From Latrodectus hesperus (Eukaryota; Arthropoda; Arachnida; Araneae; Theridiidae), in assembly GCA_037975125.1 (NCBI GenBank), contig CM075858.1:63865640-63929639 (forward strand): 64,000 nt of DNA, written 5' to 3'. Positions 12,510 through 25,478 of the stretch are shown here, in pieces. The position numbers and the translations under genes are program-made. The notes beneath the pieces were generated by a model, which saw only the letters and a list, made by a program, of their open reading frames with translations, was not told where the DNA came from and did no database searches. The first letter of the stretch is position 1. Each line of letters starts with the position of its first letter.

Positions 12510-14059
12510 ATTATTGCAATGAATATATTAATTCCTGGCTACCATGAATACTAAATTAGAATACATATGTGTGTAATACCAAAGACAAACATTGATATTT
12601 CTTTGTTTTTAAATTTAGTTAAATTTATAATACAGTTTAAATATAAAATAAAAATTACCAAATTTAAAAAAAACCCCAAAGTTAGAATTGCTTTTCTCAA
12701 AAGTATACTTAAAATATCCTCTTCCTCGTTTTAAATTTACAATGTTTATTCAAAAATCAAGAAAAACTACTTGAAGTAACAAATTTGAAAACTTTATTAT
12801 AAGCGAATTCCCAACATTACACAAGTGCACAATTTTTTACAATTACTAGATAAAATTTTTATTTCTTGTTGGGAAGTAAAATAAAATTCATTTAATTAAT
12901 GTTTATCAAGTGCAATAGTTTTTATTTTTATAACTGTACACATTAATAAAATACAAATATTTTCTTTATAAGTTTGAAATTTCATGTAAAATTTACATAA
13001 AAACTTATATACATTTTTTATGAAATTTCGAAATTTATCACATCAAAAGACTATCTATCACAAGAATGGCTTGATTTCAACTTTAATTACTATGAAAAGT
13101 AAAAAAACTTTTTTCGGTGGTAAAAGAAGTCGTTCGAGATTGCAGAAGATAAAAAAAAAAAAAATAACATTAAAACATTATAAAAAAATATTTCAAACAA
13201 TAAACATATATACTTATTATATATGCAAAATAAACAAATATACTAACAATTTAAAGACAAAATATAAGAAATTGCAAATCCACAGTAAAAAAGCAATTAA
13301 TAATCCTCTAATAAAGCTATTTATTTGAAGGCTGATTCTTTTCATTAAATTTTGTGATGAATTAAAAACATTCATTTATTTTACAGTATTTGAACAATTT
13401 AGAATTATTACATGTTCAGAAGAAACTAGAAAAAAATATCTCAGCATTTTTCTTACATAACAAAATTTAAAAGAATAAAATAAATATAAAAAATTCTTAA
13501 CAGGCATAACATTTATTATTAGATGAATATTAATAAAATTTGTTTTTGTCGTTTTCTTTTTTTTTAATGATATTAATTAATGTTCATAAAATTTAACTAT
13601 CGCATTAGTAACAGATCAATTATTAAAAGTTTCTGAATGTTATTTGTTAAAAGCACAAAGTAAAGATGGATTTTTCCTCAAAATTTCCAAACCTCGTGTG
13701 AAAAACATTATTCTCAACATAGCAAGCGCAATACTAACAAGTTAAGATCAAAAATGAGCAAAATCTGAACATCCTCTGCAGTTCTCGCCAGAAATTAATC
13801 TGAATAAACACCGATTTTTAAAAACCGGGTGGCAAACAGTACATTTATTTTTCTACCTATTTGAGTCACTTTAAATACTCCGCATAACCGTTACCTACCC
13901 ACCCCTTCATTAGTAAATAATTACATTTCTACTCGAGAATACTTTAAATGCGTCCAAAACTCTAACATTTTAATCTCACAGGCAATTTTTCGGCACATTA
14001 TTTTTAAAAATAAAAAAATTAATCGGAGTTTAGAGGTTAAGAGATATGAATATGACTTA

Positions 14060-14640
14060 AATTAACACTTTGGAACTCTCTTCCCCCCAAAACGGAATCC
14101 TCTTTTGGCTACCGAGAAAGAATTTAAAAAAAAAATGCTTTTATGTGTACATATTGGTTAGATACTGCCGCAGTTATTTTTTTTTATCCCCCGTTGTAAT
14201 TCCAGTCCATTTCGAAGGCATTAGCGCCTCTCTGCAAACTCATAACCTACATAAAGTGATCGTGAAGGAGACAGAGCGAGAGAGTAGGGCGGATGAGATG
14301 GGAAGGGAAGACCAAAAATATATATGAAAGATTGAAATCGGATTAATCGGCCGCCGCGCACTCCCTCTCATTAATCTCGGGTAAGTGGGCCATTACGGGG
14401 CCCGATAATTAGTCCCCGCGGATGAATACAGTCACGTGACTTCATCCGCCCAGCGGCATAATGGCAGCAAATTATAAGCCTGGCACCGAGATTAAATTTT
14501 CTCTGAGTGTGTGTGCGGCGGAGCGACGCTCCCCTGTCGGCTTTTTGTGTGTACCGCCAAACGCTTCTCGAATCCATCTCTTCCGCGCATTTTGAAATTA
14601 GGGGGTCGTTTACGTGTTGCGCGCTGCGGCTGGATCTTTC
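14060..14640. promoter_or_regulatory. Candidate intronic regulatory island
   Basis: A compact GC-rich block inside a groucho intron with TTAATCTCGG, GGGGCCCGATAATTAG, a CACGTG E-box (AGTCACGTGACT at about 14432) and AGCAAATTATAAG. Homeodomain-like TAAT cores and the E-box fit an enhancer of a developmental gene. Function is inferred from composition and motifs only. Confidence 0.4.
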
Positions 14641-15225
14641 AAGTCATGAAAAATATTTAATGAATAAGTGACACAAAAAATTAAATAATCGAGTTTTTAC
14701 AATTACTTTTTTATTTCACTTTAAAATTAATTTGTGAAAAAAAATTAAATCTTTGTTAAACAACGGGCACAAAATAAATGTGCAACTTTCTTAGAATTCA
14801 ACACTTTCTCTCAGCTTCCCTAAGCTTAAGCGAGTTACTAAGAATTTTTTTCTTTCTTCGTTAAGTTGCCTAAATTATCAAATGAAAAAAGAATTCTGCC
14901 ATTAAAGACAAAAATTGAATGTCGCTTGTTTAACTAGTTATTTAATCGTAATTAAGAAGAACATTATGTCACGAAATATATTCAAGATTTGGTTTACATT
15001 TTAATATATTTAATCCCCTAAATGCTTAAACTTTCTATAACGGGTCAATCAAGGTCATTAATTTCTCTTTCCATTAATATCTATCGATAAAGAAATTAAC
15101 TTCGAAAATTTTTACCTTTGTCACACTTACATACATTTTCTTAAAATTGAGAAAGACGACTGCGTCTTACTCCTATGTGAGTGACCGTAGGCAAAATTAT
15201 TTTGTAACAAACTAAAGTTTTGTAA

Positions 15226-15343
15226 GAGGGCTCTAATTCGACTTATGTCTAGAAATTAATTAGATTCTGGATCACCAGAAATGTCAATGCCCAAGCTGGG
15301 AATCAAACTCACGAACTCTTGAACTCAATGCCAATTCCGCCTA
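15226..15343 (-). repeat. SINE family copy, decayed
   Basis: GCTCTAATTCGACTTATGTC, AATGTCAATGCCCAAGCTGG, GAATCAAACTCACGAACTCT and TGAACTCAATGCC. It ends about 116 bp from the donor of the GP-region exon. Confidence 0.65.
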
Positions 15344-15458
15344 AACTCAAAATTTTATTAAAGTAAACTGCTATGCGATTAAATAAAGAACGACCTTGAC
15401 ATGCCTATTTTAAAAGTAGCCTGTTTAAAAGTAGATTTAATTAAATTTGAAAACTTAC

Positions 15459-15693
15459 CGGAACTAGATCGTTTCTCATCTCGGTGGTCCTTTAAAGCAG
15501 CGGCAGATGAGACTGCAGCCGAAAGGTGGGCAGCAGGGCCTGCACCCCCTAAGGAACTGGACAGTGCTAGCAGACCAGCCGCACTACTTGGTGGTAAAGG
15601 TGGTTGCAAACCCGCCATTGCTGCCGCATGTGGCATCATGGGCAGGGGCGGCGCATGTGCTTGAGGAGGTAAATGTTGAGCATGGATTTGTTG
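15459..15693 (-). CDS. gro: groucho exon: GP region
   Basis: A 235-nt exon after acceptor CCTTCCAG. It opens in phase 0 with QQIHAQHLPPQAHAPPLPMM and continues through PHAAAMAGLQPPLPPSS to AAGLLALSSSLGGAGPAAHL. It ends SAAVSSAAALKDHRDEKRSS plus a final G (phase 1) before donor GTAAGT. IIG/QQIHAQ matches insect Groucho, while GLLALS..LGG...HL...KD...RDEK resembles vertebrate TLE proteins. The region is Gly/Pro/Ala-rich and GC-rich, in contrast to the AT-rich flanks. In the family the GP region contacts histone deacetylase. An internal Met-Met could look like a start codon, but the in-frame acceptor upstream and the continuous homology show it is internal. Confidence 0.95.
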
Positions 15694-15949
15694 CTGGAAG
15701 GAAAAAAATGTTTTTTGTCATTCATGAAATTAAAAAAACTTCTGCCTTTTATGTTACTAAAATCATTATCATTAAACATGCAAATAAATTTATTTAAATG
15801 GTACACTCTTTTTTAAGAGATAACGTTAATGTTGTTATCGTTAAAACTTAATTGTATAGTAAAAACTGCAACATGTTTTGATTTACAAAAACAATTTTCT
15901 ATTTAATAATTCGTAGCGGTAAACTTCTCGAAAAAACATATTGGTCATT

Positions 15950-16330
15950 ATCGTGTCGCGGAGAGAAAACCTTGAAAATCTCATCCAGGAACTTTCCAGG
16001 TTCCAGGAAACGAGATTCGGCACATATGCCGTATAATCTAAGTTAACAAATTCTGAATTTGATGATTTTTTTTGGCGGATTTTCTTATGTATCTGGAAAT
16101 CTGGTTTTTATTACGTCATATATATGGAGATCTATAAGAATTATCCAGGAAATTCTATTTTGGCAACCTTAATATTTACGTCCTCGCGCACGTCACATAC
16201 GTCATCTTGGCAACATTTCTTCATCGCCAAAAAAATGCAGAATTTCGCATCCAGGATTACACGTCATCTGTTCTAGAGATTCTAATTAATACGCTATAGT
16301 GAGCGCATCATTCTTTGCCCAGTATGTCGC
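15950..16330. promoter_or_regulatory. Island with clustered CRE-like sites
   Basis: Within about 150 bp there are TTACGTCATA (16113), TTACGTCCTC (16178), GCACGTCACATACGTCATCT (16189-16208) and ACACGTCATC (16259). ACGTCA is the half-site of ATF/CREB factors. The block is GC-richer than its surroundings and lies about 0.4 kb upstream of the GP-region exon. Confidence 0.35.
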
Positions 16331-17559
16331 TTTACAAATATTGCGCAGGAAGGCTAATTTAACACAACCTAAAATTTAAAGTAGACATTCATTTGAAATG
16401 GGAATCATATCCACAAACTATTAAATAAAGAGCTGAATAATAACCATCAATCTGCTAGATATACATCTCTGAAAGTAAATGCGACCGGAAGTTACAATTT
16501 GAAAGCTATATTCTGAAGATCTAAATTCTACTGTCCTCCAACCAACAATGTTTAGTGAGCCCAATCAAGAGCAATTATACGAATTTATTATAATAATCGT
16601 GAATTCAGTATACTATGTTTGAAAAGCTTTTCCATGGGCTCACCGTGTCCTATTTGTGAGACATCAGTCTTCAGAGGGTAAGGTCCCGGCTTCGATACTA
16701 GCTAGAGTTGAACAATGGAAAATTAATGTTGCTCTTCAGCCTTTTCGCAAACACGTTTTTCGGAGTGGGTGCTTGGGAGTTTTCTTCTTCGGGAGATATC
16801 AATACGGCCCCTATCTATGAAAAGTCCTCACGGGAGGTGGTACAAGTTAAAATGCATTACAAAGGATTAGGTCACCATTGTTCTTACAGAGGTATCAAAA
16901 ACTTTTCCATAAAAGAAAAGATACAATAAAAAAGATAAAAAGCTGATTTATTTATCTCGTGCATTACATCCGTTTCATTAAGGAAAATTACTAAATGTCT
17001 TCCTTAAATAAAAAAAAATATTTAAAATGAATAAATCACCAAGCGCATTTAAGGCATGAAAATTGCTATACTTAAAGTTAAATACAAAAATAAGAGCAAA
17101 AAATCAGCGAATGTTGAGTAAAATTATACGATATAAAGCTCATTCGCACAAATTATTAAAAAATCTTTTGTAAGAGCTCAGAAAATTTTTAAATATTTAA
17201 TACTATTTTTTATACAGTTAATTAAATAAAATCAAGATTTTTTACTACTTTAAGAGGTTTTATCAGTTTAAACACACACACACATGTTCTTGATATCAAA
17301 ATGAAAATAAATACAATAAGAATATAGTTTTTGTTTTCTCAAAAGTAAGAATTCGATAAGAAAAAAGTGTGAAGTTCTTTTTATAGAACTATTTATCAGA
17401 TTAAGAAATCAAACGCATAACTAATACGACAGAATAAGAAAATGAATCACACGCCCTCTTTCATTCAACAAGAAAATTATGAACGAAATTTAATTCACGG
17501 CTTCACCCAAACCAAAAATCAAAAATTAGCATTGCAAATTAAATACACGAAGAATATGC

Positions 17560-18080
17560 GGCGATTCGAGCACCACGGTTGCCGTTAACTGCCAGTTGTG
17601 CAAGATAGCGGATTAATAGACACGAGTAGGGGAGCGAACTGCAGAGAGGAAAAAAGAAAAATTAAAAAATACATAAATTGTAAGAACAAAGAAAACGCAG
17701 CGATACAAGGCCCGAAAACATGACGAACGGTAGCAAAAATAACACGATTAAAATTAAGATTAAAAAAATGTCGACAAGTGTCACGTGATACGGGGTGACG
17801 AGCTCCTCCCCTTCCCTGTCAAACCTCCTTTAATCCCCAAATTTCGCTTTTTGACTCGCGAACTTCCCTCCCTAGCAGTTGCATCGAAATAATGATTAAT
17901 TACAGCTTTCACGGGCCCAATAGCACGGACTAAGGTCACGTAATATCCTACGGAACTTAATTATGCATTTTCACACGTCTATTCTTTTTATTCTCTCTTT
18001 TTTTTGCATTGGAAATGTGTTCACGTTATCGTGTAATCTCGATTTCTGACATTATCCTGGTGGGGATACCTTCGTCAATT
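17560..18080. promoter_or_regulatory. Candidate intronic regulatory island
   Basis: Includes GTCACGTGATAC, AATGATTAATTACAG and ACGGGCCCAATAGC, sharing the GGGCCC-RATA form with islands at 14398 and 31315. Confidence 0.35.
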
Positions 18081-18223
18081 ATGGAGGAAAGATTTAAAAA
18101 AAAAATCAACTGTATTAATCGGTGTGAGGTAGAAATTATGAAATGTGAAACCCATTTGTTTAGATAAAATTCGTTTTTAATTAATTATAACAAAAATGTT
18201 CGAGGCAATAATTACTGTTACTG

Positions 18224-18228
<5 letters not shown>

Positions 18229-18287
<59 letters not shown>

Positions 18288-18321
18288 CACACACACACAC
18301 ACACACATATATACATATATA
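18229..18321. repeat. Compound (TA)n(CA)n microsatellite
   Basis: A TA run (18229-18281) passes through ATATAC into a perfect (AC)10 run (18287-18306) and then back into TATATACATATATA. Translation in any frame gives artefactual Tyr/Ile or His/Thr runs. Confidence 0.97.
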
Positions 18322-18889
18322 CCACCAATGCAAAAAGTTCTTGCCTTCACAAACTGTATGCTCACTAAAAGTGAGGTAAAACAGTTGTTTGGCACCAAAA
18401 AATAAAAGCAAAACTTATTATTTTTTTAAATTGCTTAATGTTTATCATGCATGAAATCTTAGACTTAAATTCTTCTCTTGCATGAATATCACCATTATCA
18501 TGCAGCAATATAAATCTAATAATTTTTGCAATATATAATATTTTCATTATGATCTGCAAAAAAATAAATAAAACAGAGCTAGCTGAAGAACCGTCGTGTT
18601 TACTATTGGCAGTAAAGAAACAAAATAAGTTGTCGCAATGTCTTCTAAGTGAAATGATACTTCTGGGAGTGGCAAGCCATATTTGACTCCTGTTTGGTCC
18701 AGATTCCTAAAGTATAAGGTCTTTTCATTTTGGTGCTACGATGGCACACGCACAAGGTCATTGTTAGCCATCAATTCCTATGCGTATAATGCCAAACAGT
18801 TTAAATGTAGCAAATATAAATGGACACTGTAAAAAAAAAAAAAAAAAATAGTTATGACATCTCGAACTTAAAACCATCCTATCTTCAAA

Positions 18890-19130
18890 CAGAAGAATAA
18901 TGTACATGCTACTAACATTGCGAAGCAATATGTGACGTCCAAAGTCCTTCCGTTGGCGTGGCATGAATATGAAGAGGAAGTTGCCAGCTCAGGTGTGACT
19001 TTCGTCACCCGACCATAGTTCAAAATTACGAGGCACTAGGTGATGGGCGAGTATTCGAAACCCGTTAACCTAAAAGTATAGTCCGGGACTCGGCTGCACC
19101 GCTATGTATGTATACATGTATCATTGCGAA
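18890..19130 (-). mobile_element. tRNA-like SINE, second family
   Basis: The plus strand reads GGCGTGGCATGAATATGAAG, then AGGAAGTTGCCAGCTCAGGT, then ACCATAGTTCAAAATTACGA, then AGTATTCGAAACCCG and TCGGCTGCACC. On the minus strand this gives a GGTGCAGCCGAG head and GGTTTCGAATACT, a box-B-like sequence, in the order expected for a tRNA-derived SINE. I associate the GGCATGAATATG.../TTCAAAATTACGAGG sequence with spider genomes from memory. A poly(A/T)-like run at 18831-18849 lies nearby. Confidence 0.6.
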
Positions 19131-20864
19131 GCTATTACCACATGTTTGCCTTTAAAAATGAAAATTTCACAATTAAATCGCCAATCAATGTGAAAAGCTG
19201 CCAAAATGGCGAAACCGAATGAAAAATTCTGCTAGAAAACTGTAAGCTTCTTTCAAGAATCTTTAACTCAGAAGAGAGGAGGATAATAAAATATATTAAA
19301 AAAAAAAAAACTGATTCTCTAATCTGTTCCAAACACAACGAAAGAGAAAAAGTTGGAAAGGAAAAAAACTTTTTTAATAAAAATAAATATAAAAGCATCT
19401 TTTATGAATGGGAAGAGGATGTTCATCCCTTCCCCCTCCTCCCCACTCAATCGAAGATATTTTCCTCACTTCAATTATTGGCTTATTTCCAAAAGAAACT
19501 GCCTTCTCTCGCCGACAAGTGCTCGAAAATTTTCTATTTACTACGTAGCGTGGTCTCACTATTTTCACATTTTGTGAAGAGCTTGATCTCAGCAGGTTAC
19601 GCGGAGTTACTATAATAAACGTGTCTTAATTTTTTTTAGCTCAACCCTTTCGTTTTCTCGCTGCCTCTTTCTCGGGGGAGGGGTGTAGAGGGCTCTCAAT
19701 TTGGAGCATCTTGCTTTTAAAGGAGCCTTTTTAAATGCGAAGAGCTGATTCTACAAGGAAATGATTTTCCTCGTTTCATTTACTGTTGTGTTTTTCAGGA
19801 GCTGTTTACTTTTTTCCTTTTCGTTTCTGAAGGGTCTTTTAGTTCCGCGAATAACCTCATTGTCTAAGAATTGAGTACGAGAAATTATTTTTCCGCAGAT
19901 TTGAATTTTGAGGAAATATTTCTAAAAACAGGATTCTCCAAGGGTAAAAAAAAATAACGCTAAAGGCGCAGCGTCAAATTTATCTAAAACACAAATATGA
20001 AAAAATTAATTTTTAAGAAACAAAAGATTTAAAAGTAGTTCACGGAATGGGGTAATTGAAGTTTAAGAGAGCTACTAAGTGATGTTAGCCTTAAGCTTTA
20101 CTTTCAAAAGAGAGGTGACCTACAGTAAATATTAACTTTGCCAAGTTGCCGAAAGTGTTGATAATTTAAATTATTGGAAAAGTTTAATAAATAATTTAAC
20201 AATAATACATTTAAAACATCTCAATTTTTTTTAACAATTTATTAAACATAAATTAATAATGCAATGTAAGCATCACTTTTTGCAACTCATTACTGTTTCC
20301 TTACAAAATAATAGATTTAGAAAAAAAGTCGACCAAATATTACTAAAACTGAATAATTGTTTGTCATCCAACATTAAAAATAAACAAAATATAGTTAAAA
20401 AGAAATGTTTTTCTTTTACAAGTAAATAAAAGTTTGTTTTGTCTGAAGCCTCGTAAATTTGATTTAGAACCTTACAAATTCCCACAAATAATGAATGGAC
20501 CTTTGGGAAACTTATTCACTGTCACAAATCGGTAATTTAATAAACTATGACTATCGAAAAATTTACAATGATATCTGATAGAATAAAACAATAATTTTTC
20601 ATGTTTTCCCAGAATTCTGCGTTGCATAGTGAAAGTCAACTACATTAGAAAAGGTTAATTGCTTAACGGTCATTTTCACAAGGTGGCTATCAAGATTGAG
20701 AAATTAATTTAAATTGGATTCCGAACTCTTAAAAACATCTAAACCCGAAGCTAAAAACAGATTCTGGAGTTGTTGAATTGAAAGTCAGTTTGACCAGATT
20801 AGTTGATTTGATTTTCTTCGTCGCTAATTGTCATAATTAGAAATCATAGGGGTCACTGATTTAG

Positions 20865-21027
20865 TTTTTTCTCACTTATCAGTCATTTTTTGCACAAGCG
20901 GGTTAGTTAGATTGAGTCCTACAGTTTAAAGTAGATCCCAAACCACTGCAAATATCGAAGTTAATGGGGAATCGAACCTATGAACCGAAGACCAGATCGC
21001 AAGCCACTCAGATGTCAGTTCAACCGG
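20865..21027 (-). repeat. SINE family copy
   Basis: CAGTCATTTTTTGCACAAGC, CCTACAGTTTAAAGTAGATC, ACCACTGCAAATATCGAAGT, GGGGAATCGAACCTATGAAC and CGAAGACCAGATCGCAAGCC. Well preserved. Confidence 0.85.
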
Positions 21028-22575
21028 TGAGATCAGAAAAAGAAAACCATTTTCCAATAATAAAAAATGAATTGTCTCTCTTCTTTATTTATGAATAGAA
21101 TAAAAAAAAATCATTCTCATTTCAAATAATTTTAAATCTTATAATTTAGCACTAAATGATCATAATTTATTAATTATAAGAAAATTATATAAGTGTATTT
21201 AATACAATACTTTATAGTTACTGCTTAGAAATTAATAACGCAAGTGCAATGTTTGATTCTCTTTTTTAATCAATCCTACTTCCTTAAAAAATACCAATTA
21301 AATAAATAAAAAAAAATCAAACGATGAAGACCGTGTGATTACAACAGCAGAAAACGTCAAACAAAATAGCAATAAAAAAGTATATTTGCCAAGAGAAGCA
21401 ATAGCAACTTCACTTAATTTCTGAAAGGATATCAAACCAAATACAATACAAGAAGCGATAAGAACCGGCATTGACATAACTCTGTCAACAATCCAAGTCC
21501 ACGAGAGATAAGCTCACGCCAGACATTTTTTCCCCTTTTAATCGCGCACAAGGCGTAGGACGCTTGAAGAAAGGAAGTTCACATTATTTACACACCGACA
21601 CGCTTCGGCGATAACACGTCACAATACGTTGGAAAAGTTAGCCAAATTAGGCGCCGAAGGTGCCGAATTTGAATGGATGAGTGCACACACCACTGAAATT
21701 TGTCTCTCTCAACATGAATCGGAAGATAGATCAAGATACTAAATTTAAATTCAATAAAAATTCAATTCCGTAAAAAAAATATCGCCAAAATAGCATGAAA
21801 TAAGCAAGTTAAAAATGTGTGGGGAAATAAATGTATCACTTAATCATGGATTTTAATTTAATGAATAGAATACAAAAGCATTTCCAGAGTTAAAACTCGC
21901 AATAAGGAGAGAATCATTCATGCATTTGACACAAAAGTCGTACATTCTATTCATAAGTAATACATTAGAGTGAATAAATGCATTCTTAGCAAAAAAAAAT
22001 TTATAGTTCAAAGATACTCTAATAAATCAAATGTTTTCATTACTAATCTAAATCTTTATTTTGTCACCAAAAAATTCAAAAGTAAACTAATAAATTGACC
22101 AACAAAATTCGAACATCAGGTGTGGTGGAATATAATAGGGTGGTAAGAATACAGCAGTTAGAAACATTCTAACCACTCCATGATATTTAATAAATACGAT
22201 TAGCAAATTTGAAAATATTTGCTGGAAAATCAAAATCGCATACTAATATTTTAAACAGTAAAACCGATGGCACCAACACATTAATGCCATAATGTTCTAC
22301 ATTACCATTCACTTTGCTTTAAAAGGGACTTGTTTCAAAGTCTTCAAACGTTTTTCGTAAAATGGAAATTATGTACAGACTAAATGAGTAAAATCAATTA
22401 TATAATGTGAATGTTCTAAGAATAATAACACAAAATAATAATAAAAAAATATCAATTAAATTTCCTTTGGATATTTTCATAAAAACTATACACATTAAAA
22501 ATAAAATTCTCATTGCTCATTTTAATTAACTTTAAAATTTGACTTACTTAGTAGAAACAGAAATGGATGTTTTTA

Positions 22576-22740
22576 TCACTCTTGAATCACTTTTTGAACA
22601 TTAAAGCTAATTTGATTTAGATTTAATCCTAAACGTGAATTCAAAACCATTATAAATATTTATGTCCAGCAGAGAATCAAACCTATAAACAATTTAAACA
22701 GAAAAGCTCAGTACTAATCATTCAGCTGTTAATTCGGCTA
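22576..22740 (-). repeat. SINE family copy
   Basis: GAATCACTTTTTGAACATTA, ACCATTATAAATATTTATGT, CAGAGAATCAAACCTATAAA and CTAATCATTCAGCTGTTAAT. The sequence has drifted toward AT. Confidence 0.75.
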
Positions 22741-24865
22741 CCTATTAATAGTTAAAACTGGGAAAGAAAAATATTACAATCAACATAGATTTATATTATT
22801 GAAAATTAATTAACAGTAAAGTTACTAAGATAGAAAATTGGAAGTCAAGTATTAATGTACCAAAATATTATTTTATGCAACCACAATTCAACTTTGTACC
22901 CACTCATTGATTTTTTTTATCCTTTTTTTTTTTAACAAATACAAGTAACAAAGGTAGAAAAGATAAACTAAGGAACAAGTTTATCCCAGAGAAACTGATA
23001 GAAAACTAAATTCAATATTTGCACATCTGTTTGCTTGTGACAATACACACACAATAGACGTTTCTAACATCTGGTTCCAAATGTCTATTTACTACTTTTA
23101 GCCAATGATTCTAGACAATTTAAAGGGAACTTTTGATGAACTGAGATTAAGAGCTAAATTGAAACATCTTCATTAAGCATTCAAGACAACGAAATATTGT
23201 TTTATAATAATAAATCGATAAAAATTGATTTGTGGTGTTACATATTTTCTAAGGTCAAGAGTTTGATATTTTGGAAAAATTAAGTAAATAATATTATTAA
23301 AAGCACCTCATCAGAATATAGGAGCTTCAATGAACATGGAATTTATGCTTTGTTGAAAAATGAAAGTCAAGAAATAGATTTAAAACCAAAACTTATAAAA
23401 TTCCAGTAATTCTCTACCAGTTTTTATACCAGATGATCTTAAATAATACACAATGTATGATTTTCATTTGAATTATAGAGATTATACTAATTAATGGTGT
23501 TAAAATTTAAAATGGGTTTGTATGTAAATTGTGAAAGAGACAATGACACACAGAAAAACAATACAGAAATGTCATTGCTTCTTGCAATCCAATTAGAAAA
23601 ATATAAAAAATAAAGTATAAACAATTGTACAAAAAATACATTAAGATAAACAGTTATTAAAAAGTAAAATTTCACTACATCTTCTCTTTTTCTGCCGATT
23701 ATCAAATATGTTTCACATTATATGCAAGATTTCTAGTTTTATTCATATAATTTAGTGCATGACAAATATTATGCATTGTACTTAACAATGTAGCTTATAT
23801 TCCGGGCAGATTTATTCTTATTAACAATATTTTGTATTAAGATTAATTGTTAAATTTAAAATAGTGAAGCAATAATTAATGAGATATAATTTATAAATAA
23901 ATAAAACCTAATTTTTTCCTTTGTATATATTTTGTTTTTTAAAATCATATTTATAAAATGAACAAGCTTCATTATTTTTTAAAAAATGTAAGTTTTAATA
24001 AACACTAATATACTAAAATAAATAAATTATTATTATTATTTTCTTTTTGCAAACGATATTATGTAATGAAAAAATATTTAGGTTGTTAAGTTTTCCTTAT
24101 TATGATATAGTGAAGAATTAAATTTTGAGTTGATGCAACTTAAAAAAATATATATTTAAGTAAATTACACCAGAATCTAATTTTAATTATTTTATGGCAG
24201 TGCATATAAATGCATATGATGTTTTGAAAATACTATTACTTTTTCAATATTTTTATAGTTTTTTCCCCTCTTCCCTCAAATTTAAATCCAATTTGTTTTC
24301 CAGATTGAGCAATCACTATAATTGAAGATTATTTTCTTATTATTTGAAAGTAAGGTGTGAACACAAGAGAATTACAAGTGAAAATTTAATTAAAATACTA
24401 ATCATATTTAAACTATACTAAAATGCACATGATTAAAAATTATAATTACGTAGTTTACTTTACAGGACTATTCTTAATGGTTACAGTGAAATTCAGAATA
24501 TTTCAAGAATCCAAATAAATATAAGATACATGAACAAACAAGAATTAAGTTTAAACATCTTATTTTTGCTAAATTCATACATGAATTCTAGATTTTAAAT
24601 TTTCACTTCTGCATCATAAAACATTGCCTATTTAACAGAAAACTCGAACAATTTTCTTTTATTTAATATACAAAAAAGTTAAAGCTTCTCGAAAATTAAA
24701 GAACTGATATTTTATGAATTAATAGAGGTAATCATTAAAATAATAGGATAACATGTAATTAGAAATTAATAGTGATAACTACTAAAATTTAATACTTGTT
24801 GAAAATCTATCTTCAATACAAAATTCAATAAAATTTCAATAGAAAAAAAGGATTATAAAACTTAC

Positions 24866-24940
24866 CCCTATAATTGAATTTAGCTCAGTCATTGTCACCT
24901 GTTTTGCTCTTTCAACTGCAGCTGCCACCTGCTGCTGATG
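24866..24940 (-). CDS. gro: groucho exon: end of Q domain
   Basis: A 75-nt, phase 0/0 exon of 25 codons: [20 protein letters not shown], then NSIIG. The acceptor is CTAATTCAG and the donor is [24 protein letters not shown]..(I/L)IGQ marks the C-terminal end of the Q domain. The usual Leu-Gln after HQQQV is Ala-Ala here, a small deviation from the fly and human HQQQVLQAVERAKQ. The following Gln (IIG/QQ) comes from the next exon, as in flies. Confidence 0.97.
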
Positions 24941-25415
24941 CTGAATTAGGAAAGAAAGCTTCCATTAATATATCATAAAATATATTTTTAATCTTTTTTT
25001 AAGTAACCAGTCATAACCATTAATAGACGTTTTAAAAATACAGCTATTAATTTTCTTTTTATTGTTATTAACTTTTTTTTTCTTTTGCAAATTTAGATTC
25101 AATTTGTTTTTAAAGTTAAATAAGAAACAATATGAATATATAAAGGTGTATAACATAAAATACCACAAAAAATGAAAGAGAAGGTTCAATGGCAAGCTAA
25201 AACTTTGAAACGAAAGTGAAAAAAATAAAGATTTTATAAATTTATCATAAACGTTTTTAAAATAAAATTTTCTGAGTATGTCACTGTCAATATAAATTTT
25301 AATATCTTTAAAATTTAATATAAAACAAGTAAATTAAGCTAAATGGTTACATGAATGTTAATAAAATATACCAATTTAAAGATAATTGAATGAGGAAAAC
25401 AAATAAAAATATTAC

Positions 25416-25478
25416 CTCTTGAGATAGGAACGGTAAAATTTGTGCAATAATGGCATTTAATCTTTTGGCAATCTCCGT
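25416..25478 (-). CDS. gro: groucho exon: Q-domain second helix
   Basis: A 63-nt, phase 0/0 exon of 21 codons beginning TEIAKRLNAIIAQILPFLSQ and ending with Glu. The acceptor is CTTTTGCAG and the donor is GAG/GTAAT, a slightly weaker donor than the others. Fly has TEIAKRLNTLINQLLPFLQA and human [20 protein letters not shown], so the sequence is intermediate but clearly the same segment. It lies 475 bp upstream, in transcript order, of the HQQQV exon. A longer open frame around it (25347-25793) is intron read-through, not a separate gene. Confidence 0.97.

Larger units (their letters stand above)
11911..15458 (-). other. gro: groucho intron (~3.5 kb)
   Basis: Very AT-rich in its centre (12.4-14.0 kb). 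It holds a near-perfect 65-bp tandem duplication at 12380, a GC-rich candidate regulatory island at 14060-14640, and a decayed SINE at 15226-15343. No other exon is seen. Confidence 0.75.
15694..24865 (-). other. gro: groucho intron (~9.2 kb)
   Basis: Contains an island with repeated TACGTCA-like sites (15950-16330), a GC-richer island at 17560-18080, a compound (TA)n/(CA)n tract at 18229-18321, a distinct tRNA-like SINE near 18890-19130, and family SINEs at 20865 and 22576. 22.7-24.8 kb is extremely AT-rich, with nothing recognisable. Confidence 0.75.

Noticed and set aside
16620..16720. tRNA-like GGTCCCGGCTTCGATAC on the plus strand as a reverse-oriented member of the main SINE family
   Set aside because: The surrounding sequence lacks the family body. 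At most it is a different decayed tRNA-like element.
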